Shown: positions 12,153 through 23,497 of the stretch, in pieces
Layout of the letters: each line of letters opens with the position of its first letter
Position numbering within the stretch: the first letter of the stretch is position 1
Assembly: GCA_946807835.1 (NCBI GenBank)
Contig: OX327696.1
Span: 8,134,501-8,198,500, forward strand
DNA: 64,000 nucleotides
Direction of reading: 5' to 3'
Source: Ailanthus altissimus
Taxonomy: Eukaryota; Streptophyta; Magnoliopsida; Sapindales; Simaroubaceae
The notes under the pieces: generated by a model
The model's input: only the letters and a program-made list of their open reading frames with translations
Database searches by the model: none
What the model was told of the DNA's origin: nothing
Made by a program: the position numbers and the translations under genes

Positions 12153-12638
12153 CAAATAAAAAAACTTTTCTCCATATAAAAATTTTACATTCTCACCCTA
12201 TTAAATTTAACGAAAATAAGACAGAGAAAGAAGTTTTAAATAAAAAATAAAGCGAGACAAGGACTTCCCTATCTTCGACTTACCCCATTATCATCCCTAC
12301 ACACATCGTGACATTGAGAGCACAAAAAGCAAATATTACATTTAGTTATGTTTGACAATCAAGATTTTATTATACCTTTTCAAATAACAACAACAACAAT
12401 AATAATAATTTAACAATGATGGGAAAGATATATAAAAGATAATACTAAATAATAATGATTATTTATAATATAATAATAATAATGATAATAAGCTAACAAT
12501 AATACAGTAATAACAATAATAATAAAACTAATAAAAATATAATATTGTACTAAGAGTCGTAATATACCTCTTTTATATTTTAAATAATAATATGTGAAAT
12601 AATTATTGTATGATAAATGGTATAAATTATAAAATTAT
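12153..12638. other. AT-rich spacer with decayed AAT/AAC microsatellite
   Basis: Between two LTR elements. 12389-12535 consists largely of imperfect AAT and AAC trinucleotide runs. No gene is seen. Confidence 0.6.
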
Positions 12639-14141
12639 TGATAAGTTCAATAAAAACGACAATATAATTAGAATTCTCTTAGGGTGAAAATTAAACCACA
12701 ATGCTATTTTGAATAAATTTTATGCTTGATTTTCATTGAATCTAAATGTAATACATTCAAAAGTTTAGCTAACCCTATTTTCTTGTTACACGTTATATGA
12801 AAGAAGTGCAATGCGCTAAAAGAAGTTTTAGCTAACTTAACAACTACTAGCTACATATCACGTTTTCAATCCCATTGCCACTTTTTCCTCCGTGTCTCCA
12901 TATCACGCATGTCACTACCTCCCTTTGCATGCTTAACTTCCTTATCTCACGTAAGTCTCCAATGTCGTTGCCATGTAAGTCTCCCATTATCTCATAACTT
13001 CCATCCCATGCACGTTTGTTCATGACTCCACATCTACGGCCTATAAATTCTCCCTTCGTCGACAGGAACCTTATCCCCAAGGTTCACATTCAGAAATTGT
13101 TCTTGTAATAATTTTCAGATACTTTTCATGCTTCAGTTCCAATTTCATTCGCGCGAAATTGATGGCATCATTTAATATTTTGGGTGGAAACATGCGGATT
13201 CTTACCGACAACTATGGTTTGAGACCTCCCATTGAATGTTCCCACAAAAACCTTTTATGCCAGCCTTGCACTCGATTGCCTACCTTTTCAAACTCCTTAT
13301 GATAATCGCGAAGTACCTATTTGTTTGACCCTTGATAATACTTCATCAAAATTCACAGAGTCATTAGGCCTGAACTTTGCCCATAACTCTTCTGTTATCT
13401 TTTCAAGTTACCTACTTTCTTTATTCTTTGTACATATGGCGCAATCATTGCCACCATTGATTAGTCTCTCCCTCCAAATGGAATGACGCTAATGATACCT
13501 TATGATCCTCCATCGTTTTTTGATATTCAAAAAATTAATCCACAATTCATATTGTTGGCTCCACAATGATCATCTTCATTACTTGGCCCGATTTTGTTGG
13601 CAAGCAACAATTCAAATTGTTGACGGTGGCTTCCATTTAGTTCACCTAACCCTGCCTCTAAATTTTCAATTCTTTACTTATTAGTAGATATTGTAACCGT
13701 ATTCTAATACCAATTGATAAATCCGAATCAAAGTTGTAATGAAATTAGAATTCTCTTAGAGTGAGAATTAAAATATTCTCTTTCGTTGAGAATTAAACTA
13801 TATTGTTATTTTAGATAAAATTTTTACTCATTGAATCTAAACGGAATTTAAATACATTTAAAAGTTGTAACTAACACTATTTTCTAGCTACACGTTATAT
13901 GAAAGAAGTGCTACACGTTAAAAAAAAGTTTTAGTTAACTTAACAACTACTATTTACACGAATTCATTCCCATTGCCACTCCCTCCTGCATGTCTCCATA
14001 TCACGCATGTCACTACCTCCTTTTGCATGTTTAACTTCCTTATCTCACGTAAGTCTCTGATCTCGTTGCCATGTAAGTCTCCAATTATCTCATAACTTCC
14101 ATGCCATGCACGTCTGTATATGACTCCACGTTTATGGCCTG
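12639..14141 (-). mobile_element. Small non-autonomous LTR element (TRIM/LARD-like)
   Basis: Two direct repeats, 12639-13043 (405 bp) and 13715-14141 (427 bp), share long blocks such as CACGTTATATGAAAGAAGTG and CATATCACGCATGTCACTAC. On the minus strand the right repeat ends in CA, and TGGTATTAGAATACGG follows within two bases as a primer-binding site. A purine-rich tract GAAGGGAGAATTTATA precedes the left repeat. The internal region (about 670 bp) has no recognisable gag or pol. Flanks ATTAT (12634-12638) and ATTAT (14142-14146) could be a 5-bp target duplication, though the DNA is AT-rich and the outer minus-strand terminus is not a standard TG. Confidence 0.7.
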
Positions 14142-14146
14142 ATTAT

Positions 14147-14863
14147 TTTAAGATATAAATTTAAAATGTGTAATATTATTTTTGTACTAATTATACCAAA
14201 TTTAATTTATTCATCCAGTGCGACCCACTAAAGAGCACCCGAAACAAATTCTCAAATAGTACAATTCATCGCAACGTCAAAAGCCATTTAAGAAGTATCA
14301 AGTTGGTCAAAGGGATTAACTTAATCATTTTAACATTATTGTATGGTTAAATTTTTGTTAAACTACAAACAGATGCATGAGTCAGCCATCATAAAATTGC
14401 TGAGGGCATTTGTCCTCATTCATAGGAAACATTTATATATGCTTCCATCTTGCAATGACATGAAATGGTAAAATGATCATTTTGAAAATAATGGTCAAAA
14501 CTGGTCAAGCAGACCTGCGTCAGAAACTTGGAAGCATGAAAAACTTAGTTGAATTCGTTTTCACAAACTCTTGATTTATTTGAATTTTTGTTGAACAACG
14601 AAAACCGAGCACAAATTACCTAGAATTATGCATAGTTAAGTTTATGTTAGTGATTCAATAAATTAAAATATACAGATCATGACTTTGAGGCAAAACTAAC
14701 AAAAGAGATTACAATCAAAGTTGTTTTTGCAGTCTGGTTTCAGATCTTCCATTTGTTAGGTCATTATGGGTAAACAACACTACTGTGCATTACAATTTGC
14801 TCTACAAGCTAAAGCTTGCACTCTATTATCCAATAAAAGTAAATGGAGGCGGTCAATGTCACA
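14147..14863. other. Intergenic, nothing recognised
   Basis: Unique-looking AT-rich DNA between the small LTR element and the MULE. No convincing coding frame or RNA gene. Confidence 0.5.
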
Positions 14864-14872
14864 TCAAAAATT

Positions 14873-14945
14873 GAGAAATTGGTCAATTTAATAGTATTTT
14901 TAAGTGCATTAGTTATTTTGACTCGTACGGTTAAAATAACTAATG
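14873..14945 (+). repeat. Left terminal inverted repeat of the MULE, with hairpin
   Basis: The outer 50 bases match the right end imperfectly. 14907-14922 (CATTAGTTATTTTGAC) and 14929-14945 (GGTTAAAATAACTAATG) form a short hairpin at the inner edge. Confidence 0.65.
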
Positions 14946-15290
14946 TATTATTAACCAATTATATATATTTTTTATTTTACTTTTTTATATTAAAAAAAAA
15001 TTTATTTATTTATTTTATTTTTCTTCTTCGTCGACACTTTCTCAATTACTTTAACTTTTTTAAAATTTTTTCACGTTCATTCTCTTACAGCGGTGCTCCA
15101 CCTCTCATGGCGGTCTTCTCTTTCTCACCATGGCGAAACAAAGTTGGTATGTATTTATAAATATTTTTATTTTTATTTTTTAATATTATAATTTATATTA
15201 GTTAAAAATATGTAAAAATGTGTAGATTTAAACATTAGAAAGTTAATAATGTGTTTAGATTGTATTTAAATTATTTTTGACATATTTTTT

Positions 15291-15528
15291 GGGGTAAGCT
15301 GCGACAGCGCGTGTGTCTACGTGCTCTGGGGACAGCGTGTAGACGCACGAGCCAACTGCGTTAGGTGCACGCCGCTTGGCGCGCGCCAAGCGGTGTGCGC
15401 CTAATGCAGTTGGCCCGGGCAAGGCCGTCGGGCGAGCGCCAAGCGGCGTGCGCCTATTGCAGTTGGCGAGTGCGTCTACGCGTCGCCCCCAGCAACACGT
15501 AGACGCACGCACCGCCGCAGCTTACCCC
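15291..15528. repeat. GC-rich palindromic array in intron 1 of the Ulp1-like gene
   Basis: A 238-bp GC-rich island in AT-rich DNA. The outer arms GGGGTAAGCTGC and GCAGCTTACCCC are exact inverse complements. Inside, a 32-bp unit occurs three times: inverted at 15351-15382, direct at 15383-15414 (together a near-perfect palindrome) and direct at 15436-15467. Arms with GTCTACG...GTAGACGCAC surround these. It lies between the proposed exons 1 and 2. Confidence 0.85.
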
Positions 15529-17529
15529 AAAAAAATTCTATTTTTTTAATTTTTTCAATTAATTTATGTTGTTTATGTTCATTTATAATTATTTAATTTA
15601 ATAATTTAATTTGGTTAATAATTATGTAAATAGTCTAGGTTGTTAGTTATAATTAAATTAAATTTTGATTATATGTTATATTGATTATTTTTTTGTTAAT
15701 ATTAATAATTTTTTAATTTTTTCAGGAAGGAGAATGTCACGAAAAAATATGTAATTGCCGAAAATATTTTCTACCGAGTAAACGTACACACGTACTTGAA
15801 GTTATGGGTTATACGAAATATAAAAAATAAATTAACTTCGAGGCTGGTAGAAATATTTAGAACCACATGTTTTGGTAGTTTATTGGATGTATCAAATATT
15901 CCATTCTTAGGTATTTTAGCCCATGAGATTTTATTAAGACGTGTGCATACCAAAAATTTATATGAAGAATTATGGTTCTATATAGGTAAAAGACGTATTA
16001 GATTTTCTCTTCAAGATTTTTATTTGATTATTGATTTGAGGATGGAGGATTATCCTGTAGTAAGTGGGTTAGGTGATAGACTTTGTCATAAATATTTTTC
16101 GGATAAAAGTCAGTTGACTTACAAGAATTTAGATCAGTGGTTCGGCAACGTTACATTTGACAATGATGTAGATGCAGTAAAAATGTGTCTATTTTATGTA
16201 TTTCATAAATTAATAATGCCACGTGATCGGAATAGAATCATACAGTATTTTATACTTCGTCTGGTAGATAACTTAGATGAGTTTAATGTCTATCCTTGGG
16301 GCACGATCGCATGGATTGTACTCTACAATAGTTTATGCACGGCTCCAATTAAAAAGTTGGCGAAGGTAAAAAAACAGGCGCTGGGGATATAGAATCATAC
16401 AACTTATACTCATTTTGTCACGCATTCTTGATAAATAATTCTATCTTTTTGATTCATTATGATAATATGATTGAGAAAAATTTATTTTATTGGCATTGTA
16501 ATTTAAATTTATTATCATCTCAGGTGTGGATCTACGAGGTGATCCCGAGGTGTGGGGAGTTGTTTGCCAATAGGAATGGAGATTATTTTCCTCGTATTCT
16601 AAATTGGTCTGGCACGAGCACCCCATTATACAAAAACGTCGTAGATGTCCTCTTCAATGGTGTTGAGGTATGCTTTTATATTCAGCAAAAAATATATATA
16701 ACTTCCTTATAATTTGTGTTATAATTTTTAATAATGATTAATAAATCTAAAATATTATAAAGGTTTTGGAGGTTCATAGAAAGTTGGTACCCCGCAAACA
16801 TGAGAAGACTGCGGACTATCGCGCGGCGGTAAACTTTTGCATTCCATCGAAAAAATTGGGAGAGAGTCTTAAGTTGGAGATAATTGATATCTCGGACACC
16901 CAATTCACCGATAATCTGCAGCACCTCGACGAATTTCAAGCCCCGCCAGCGACTGAATCAATGGTATAATAATTTAATTTTTTTTTCTTAAATTATCTGA
17001 TGCTTTTGTTACTAGTTAATATTAGCTTGTGAAAATTGATTATAATAACTTATGTATAGTTTCAATATGGCACATCAACATTACAGTATGAAATTCTGGA
17101 GAAGAAGATGGATGATCTTGAAGAAATGATATTTACCAGGATTGATAAGGGTAACGCAGAGCTTTCAGCCAAGATTGATAAGGGTAACGCAGAGCTTTCA
17201 GCCAAGATTGATAAGGCTGAAGAAAATACCTTGCATCAGATATCTCTCTTGATGCAACAGCTTAAACCAGCCAATATCTCCGAGAATGTAAAGCAGAGTA
17301 TGGTACGTTTTAAACCTAAAATATATTGGATATAAAGTTTAACAAATCAATACATTAACCGGTATTGTTTGATTTTGTAGGGTGTCGAATTCATGGCTGC
17401 TGAATTTCATACATTTGCTCATGCCAGCGAGTCTCAGCATCAATCATTTGCTCCTGATACTGATAGCCCTACAAGCTTAAAAATTATACTTGCTCAATTG
17501 GGTGAAAACATAAGTAGGTATGGGCGCCT

Positions 17530-18981
17530 TCGCAAGAAGGCAGCAGCCCAAGTCAATCCATATACCAATCCGTTAAAACAGCCCGCGAAGAAGAAAATTG
17601 TGGACTTGCAAGTAGAACCTACTATTGACATAAACAGACAGTTGATTCCTATTGATCAGTGTAAATATGCTGAGCTTCTGGATTGGATAAAAAAGAATGA
17701 CCCAACACAACGGGTTCATTTGCACGGACTCGATCCGAACAATACGTGGTTTAATGAGATACTACAAAATTGACTTGACGATTCGGTAAGGATTTATTTT
17801 AACTTTTTTTTGTTTTGTGATTTGTCTAATAATATCAAAACTTATACATATTCTGTGTGTTTTGTAGCATATAAATGAATATTTGAAGGTTTTGCATTTG
17901 CGTCAAAGAACGTTTTCTGACATGTACTTACAGGATTGTACAACTGCAGATGCATATTTTTACTTAAGTTATTATATTACTTGTTTATTATGTATATAAT
18001 ATTATTGACTTTAACTATTATCGACTTTAACGAGTATCTTTTATTTGTGTTTAGGAGTACATTCGACAAATGTGAAAAACGTCCTTCACTGCTAATCCTC
18101 CAGACAATAACGACTGGCTTCAAATGTTGTTGGCTTATGCACTCAGAACAAAGACCGAGTTACTTGGCGCTCAACCGTGGGCATCGGTCAATAAGGTATT
18201 TTTTTAAAAATAATAATGACTTTTTACTGTGCATATAACAACATTAGGTAATTATTCGCAAGAAGGCAGCAGCCCAAGTCAATCCATATACCAATCCGTT
18301 AAAACAGCCCGCGAAGAAGAAAATTGTGGACTTGCAAGTAGAACCTACTATTGACATAAACGGACAGTTGATTCCTATTGATCAGTGTAAATATGCTGAG
18401 CTTCTGGATTGGATAAAAAAGAATGACCCAACACAACGGGTTCATTTGCACGGACTCGATCCGAACAATACGTGGTTTAATGAGATACTACAAAATTGAC
18501 TTGACGATTCGGTAAGGATTTATTTTAACTTTTTTTTGTTTTGTGATTTGTCTAATAATATCAAAACTTATACATATTCTGTGTGTTTTGTAGCATATAA
18601 ATGAATATTTGAAGGTTTTGCATTTGCGTCAAAGAACGTTTTCTGACATGTACTTACAGGATTGTACAACTGCAGATGCATATTTTTACTTAAGTTATTA
18701 TATTACTTGTTTATTATGTATATAATATTATTGACTTTAACTATTATCGACTTTAACGAGTATCTTTTATTTGTGTTTAGGAGTACATTCGACAAATGTG
18801 AAAAACGTCCTTCACTGCTAATCCTCCAGACAATAACGACTGGCTTCAAATGTTGTTGGCTTATGCACTCAGAACAAAGACCGAGTTACTTGGCGCTCAA
18901 CCGTGGGCATCGGTCAATAAGGTATTTTTTTAAAAATAATAATGACTTTTTACTGTGCATATAACAACATTAAGTTAAAAA
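17530..18981 (+). repeat. 726-bp tandem duplication in the Ulp1-like gene
   Basis: 17530-18255 and 18256-18981 are the same sequence. I found one base difference (AAACAGACAG versus AAACGGACAG). The unit spans the end of one exon and the next two exons with introns. It ends in AACAACATTA, with the filler GGTAATTATT before the second copy. Both copies carry the same stops. Confidence 0.92.
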
Positions 18982-19403
18982 TAATACCATAATTATTTTT
19001 GTAGGTATATATTCCTCTGAATATGAATAAAAAACATTGGATTGTAGTGCAACTCGACCTTACTCAGTTTGTAATCGTTCTTTATGATTCCAGCGTGAAC
19101 GGCCATTCAAACGAGTCTATCATGAGATTTATAAAGCCTCTGTGTGTTGCAATGCCTTTGTACCTTCAAAGGTGTAGATTTTATAATTTGAGGGGCATAG
19201 AAAGGCCAAATTTGTTCCCTTGGCCGGTGACTCGTATCCGGGAGAATGTGCCGCAACAAAAAGTCGGGAGTAGGGACTGTGACGTCTTCACCTGTATGTA
19301 TATTGAATATCTTATGTTAGGTCGGCCATTTGACTCATTCCCTAACATTGGTACATTTTATAGACAGAAGATGACCGTTGATTTGTGGATTACAGTTTTA
19401 TAG

Positions 19404-20039
19404 ATATTTAGCACTATAATTTATTTACATGCATTTATTTGAGTGTATAATTGATATACCATAATTATTTTGAGAGTATGTATGCGAAAGTATTTTTACA
19501 GTTTAATAGAAGTGTAATTTAATCAATATGCATTGATTTGGGTGTATAATTGTTTGTGAGCGTTGATTTGGGTGTATATATGTGAAAGTGATTTTGCAAT
19601 TTGATAGAAGTGTGTTTATTTAATATGACAGGTTTGGAATTGTCCATATTATAGAGGAGATTCTGTCAAAAATTTTGTGATTTTGCAGTTTGATAAAAGT
19701 GTGTTTATTTAATATGACAGGTTTGGGATTGTCCATATTATAGAGGAGATTCTGTCAAAATATTTGTGAAAATTATCAACATTAATACTAAAGACAAGTG
19801 CATTACAAAATAAGTGAATTACAAAATAAGTACATTACAAAATAAGTGCATTACAAAATAAGTGCATTACAAAATAATTGAATTTCAGAAGTGACGAAGC
19901 TCGACTCTCATACATAATTAAGCCTCATGGTATAGCTCTTTTCCATATTTTTTCAGATCCGTCTGAAACAAAAAAAAATTAAATATTAGCCTTATATTAT
20001 ACATAATTAAATATCAATAAAGTAAATGTTTATAAATGA
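19404..20039. repeat. Spacer between the convergent MULE genes, with two tandem repeats
   Basis: 19593-19680 and 19682-19770 are near-identical copies of about 88 bp containing ATATGACAGGTTTGG. 19798-19877 holds five units of the 16-mer GTGCATTACAAAATAA with small variants. No coding signal is seen. The region probably contains the 3' ends of both genes. Confidence 0.75.
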
Positions 20040-22540
20040 ATATATATCACTTACTCTGTAAAGGTACAAGGTTTCGACACGTTTGTCGGTTATGTCCATG
20101 TTGTCTACAACGACTGCATATATTCTTTGATGGTTCCTCTCCTTGAGATAGAATCCGATTCATCCGACGTTTGCCTGACTGACGACGTGCTATCGGAGGT
20201 TGAATGTCCATATTTTTCAAATACTCTGGGACTATTCAATCTGACACTTGACCAACCAAAAGTATTGGCTCGCTATAGGCACGGAATAAAGTCTCAGACG
20301 TATAATAAGTTGAACAAAGACTCTCGTGCGATAATCTTTGTTCAATTTATTATACGTCTGAGACTAAACAAGGCAGTTGCCGATAATCAAACTTTCGACA
20401 GCTGCATATTCTTTCGCCAATGTCTACAATCCAGTTTACTCCACCATCCATAACTATAAATCGTAAATCATCAACAGGAGAAATGGTCATTCGACTTACC
20501 TTATCTTTATGTTTCATGACTTTATGATGTGCCCAGTTCGTCAAGACATTAGTCATATTTTGTGATGCCAATCGTCTATGGTAAAACTACAATTGCGTTA
20601 GCTCCCGCATCCACTCCACCAAATTAGTCACCGAAAGCTTTCTTGCTTCTTTTGCAACTGCATTAATGCTCTCAACGATATTAGTAGTCATAATGTCATA
20701 CATTCTGAAAGCATCAGATGATCGTGCCCATCTCACCGTACCAACATCTTCCTCCAAATACTTTGTTACGTTAGGTCTCATTTGTCGCATCTTGTTTAAT
20801 TGGTATTGAAAATCATGAACACGATAAGCTCTGACAGCAGTGAAGTAGGTAGATAGGTATACCCATTTTTTAGACTTATCTGATGGTAACTTGTATTTTG
20901 TCATCAAATTTCCTTTCAAATGATATATGCAGAACCCATGATATGCATAAGGAAACACACCCCGTATAGCCTTCTCAATACTGGCATGTCGATCAGATAT
21001 AAAAACAAGATTCTGATGATCTGCAATAACTCCTCGTAGTTTAACCATAAACCACTCCTAAGAAGTATCATTTTCTAAGTCAACAATTTTCCAAGCTAAT
21101 GGATAAATTTGATTGTTTCCATCTTTACAAACGGCCACAAACATTGTACCAAGATAGGAACCTTTCAAAAATGTTTCGTCCATTGCAGCTACTGGTCGGA
21201 TTAATGAATTAAAATCTCTGATGCAGGGTCCTAATGCCATAAAGAAATACTTGAAGTGATTATTCGCGTTAGTTTCCAAATGAGTAACCGTACCTGGGTT
21301 ATTTTGTTGCAACACATAACTGTATACAGGAAGCAATCTAAACGAATCCTCAGGAGTACCTCTTATCAATCTTAATGCATGCTCCCTAGCGCACCAAGCA
21401 TTAGTATAGATTATCTGAACACTGAATTGTTCACGTATATCTGCTTGAATGTCTTTCGGCCTATAGTTTCTATTGACCGATGTAAACTTATTTTTTATTA
21501 CTTTAGCAATAATTCAACTCTTGGCTTGCCCGTGACCATCCCTTAATTGACTCAAAACACAAGTGTGCCTTGTATCTACTCGCCTAACAACAAAAAAATG
21601 TCGCCCTTCTGTTGACACTGCCCGTAATCTCCACTTGCAGCTGTCATCATCGCATTTCAACTCAAAACGATCTTTGGTGGGTTTGTAAACTCTAAAGCTC
21701 CATTTTCCCTTCAGTGCAACCATACTTATAACTTCATGAATTTCATCTTTGCTGTTATATAATTTTCCTACAAATACATCACCAATCCCATGACAAGAAA
21801 TTTTTTCTGATACATTCAAGTCAAATGGTAGTATTTCAGGCTAAAACTGAAATGGATTTTCTACCTTAACCCTTTCTTCTCTACCATAACCCTCATCGTC
21901 GTCCTCCTCATCATCATCATTATCACCCTCCTCATCATCATCATCACCAGCATCATCATTTACATTCTCATTCTCTTCATAATCATTTCTACAATCATCA
22001 TCAACCTCGTAACCATGATTATCATTTTCACCAATATTATAGTCAATATTAATGCCAACATCTCGATATATCTGACCATGGTCATATGTGTAGCCTTGTT
22101 GTTCGTTGAGCATCGAAGGAGAATAATGATAATCCTCCGGAGAATTTGGAATATACACAGGAGTTGTCGATGAGAATTGCTTAGCATAGCCTTTTTTTTG
22201 CTCCGTTGATGCTTCTGCATTACTTTCGGGTCCTCGAGCATCTACTGTTACACAAAGCGATGCAGCCATATTATTCTGTAAGCTCAACCACAATATTGCA
22301 TCATCGTCATTTTCAAGTGGAATAAGTCTCAACTTTATAGTACTTGAAGGAACCTCAAACTTCAAAGTTACTTTATAATGCACCTGATTAACTCCTAAAA
22401 GATGACAAATTCTTCTCAACAACGCTTTGTATCTAATATTTTTCGGAACAACCATATGCATATTTTGATATCCAATGTATCTTTCAAAACCATCGTTACA
22501 GCTCTCTCATCTCCCCCCAAAACATAATGGTTGAAATTTG
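20040..22540 (-). pseudogene. MURA-type Mutator transposase (MuDR, DDE, SWIM, zinc knuckle)
   Basis: Catalyses cut-and-paste transposition. Minus-strand order: an N-terminal segment (22461-21841) with a long acidic Asp/Glu tract near 21880-21990; the MuDR domain (21819-21514, VGKLYNSKDEIHEVISMVAL, CKWRLRA); the MULE/DDE domain (21400-20590) with first Asp in MDETFLKG, second Asp in FISDRHASIEKAI, a CIYH motif and a candidate Glu in NIVESINAV; a SWIM finger near 20400 (ICSCRKFDYRQLPC, its CxH half lost); and a CCHC knuckle CSRCRQHGHNRQTC near 20070-20115. In-frame stops near 21841, 21513, 21057 and 20586 look like single-base changes of sense codons. A 76-bp palindrome replaces the end of the SWIM finger. 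The 5' end is uncertain; an intron near 22545 is possible. Confidence 0.85.
20290..20365. repeat. 76-bp near-perfect palindrome inside the transposase gene
   Basis: Arms 20290-20320 and 20335-20365 (31 bases each, one mismatch) beginning AGTCTCAGACGTATAATAAG surround a 14-base loop. It breaks the SWIM zinc finger between LPC and the expected S-H-A-V. It could be a very small MITE or a replication-slip product. Confidence 0.85.
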
Positions 22541-23488
22541 TGACATACCTGAAAAAAAATATAACATAATTTTAATATATAACTATATATATCAAATATA
22601 TTTTATTTTAAATATATAAAATAAATATAATATGCAGTTTCAGAAAAACAAATGAGAGTTATTTGGTGGTGGTGTTATAACGTTGCGGTGATGCGTAATA
22701 GCACCTTATTACAATCGGTGCTCATCAGAACGGGTTGTACATGAGCACCTTGTTGTTACTGATGTGCACACAATGGTGGCCAACAACAACTATGTGCAGT
22801 CACGGGCAGACGCATACCAATCCACCACCAGCAACAATTATATATGGCGCAGCCATAACTCAATTATAAATCACAACTTAATCTTAACAAATATATATTC
22901 AAATACTTTAATCATTTATTTCAATAAATAATAATACTATTAATTAAATTAAAATAAACAAAATCTTACTTGTTTTAAACTTAAGTTATTTTTCTTTTTT
23001 TCGCGCTCGAGAGATATAAGTTTTGAGAGCAGATCTGTGAGTTTTGAGAATGCACCAGATCTAAGAATCAATAAAGCGAGAGATGATATTGTCAGGGGTA
23101 ATGGTTTATATATTTAAATAAATAAAAAATATAAAGAATAATATTTAATATATAATTATTTATTTTATTTTTTAAAAATACGAATAAAATGATCGCTAGG
23201 CGCAGGCGCGCGCCCAGCGACCATTTTGTATTTTTTTAAGTTTTATTGTTATTCTTTTTAATTATTATTTAATAAATTTACAATCTTTATATAATTAATT
23301 TAAATTTTAATTATTTATATTCTTTAGTAATTTATATAAAATAAAATAAAAAATTAAATAACAATAAAAATTATAATAAAGGTAAAATAGTAAACTTAAC
23401 ATATATTTAGTTAATATAAATTAAAATATTTGACTTTGGTCAAAATAAAAATTAATATTAAAATAACGGTTAACTCGGAAAATTTCCC
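22541..23488. other. Transposase upstream region, GC hairpin and right TIR of the MULE
   Basis: AT-rich. 22665-22835 contains an imperfect inverted pair (TTTGGTGGTGGTG against CCACCACCAGC). 23186-23227 is a GC-rich imperfect palindrome (ATCGCTAGGCGC against GCGCCCAGCGACC) in AT-rich surroundings. The right terminal inverted repeat occupies about 23439-23488. Confidence 0.6.
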
Positions 23489-23497
23489 TAAAAAATT

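Larger units (their letters stand above)
15130..19403 (+). pseudogene. DUF1985/Ulp1-type cysteine protease gene inside the MULE
   Basis: Proposed start ACCATGGCG at 15130. Exon 1 (15130-15146, MAKQSW) ends at GTATGT and joins in frame to exon 2 at 15726. Exon 2 encodes a DUF1985-like domain (FGSLLDV, ILAHEILLRR, ELWFYIGKRRIRFSLQDF). Later exons near 16527, 16763, 17059 and 17381 include a doubled DKGNAELSAKI unit. The last exon (19005-19403) is a C48 Ulp1 domain with the triad His in KKHWIVV, Asp in VLYDSS and Cys in SRDCDVF, plus Gln in VPQQK. Ulp1 proteases cleave SUMO; the real substrate here is unknown. Decay: a frameshift near 16375, a missing donor near 16430, TGA stops near 17771 and in RQM*KTSF (both duplicate copies). 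Exon edges are approximate. Confidence 0.8.
14873..23488. mobile_element. Mutator-like element (MULE) carrying transposase and Ulp1-like protease
   Basis: An 8.6 kb element. The left end reads inward GAGAAATTGGTCAATTTAAT and the right end, reverse-complemented, GGGAAATTTTCCGAGTTAAC. Without gaps about two-thirds of the first 50 bases agree, ending in a shared TTATTTTGAC. Flanks are TCAAAAATT (14864-14872) and TAAAAAATT (23489-23497), a 9-bp target duplication with one mismatch, the size typical of Mutator. Inside are two convergent genes, a plus-strand DUF1985/Ulp1 protease gene and a minus-strand MURA transposase, meeting near 19.4-20.0 kb. The layout resembles plant MULEs that carry ULP1-like genes (Kaonashi/KI in Arabidopsis, CUMULE in melon). 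Both genes contain stops, so this copy is not autonomous now. Confidence 0.8.

Noticed and set aside
15255..15512. 85-codon minus-strand frame in GC-rich DNA
   Set aside because: It is a by-product of the palindromic GC-rich array, which has long open frames on both strands.
19798..19877. Five 16-bp repeats considered as a CRISPR-like array
   Set aside because: The repeats are contiguous with no spacers, and this is plant nuclear DNA.
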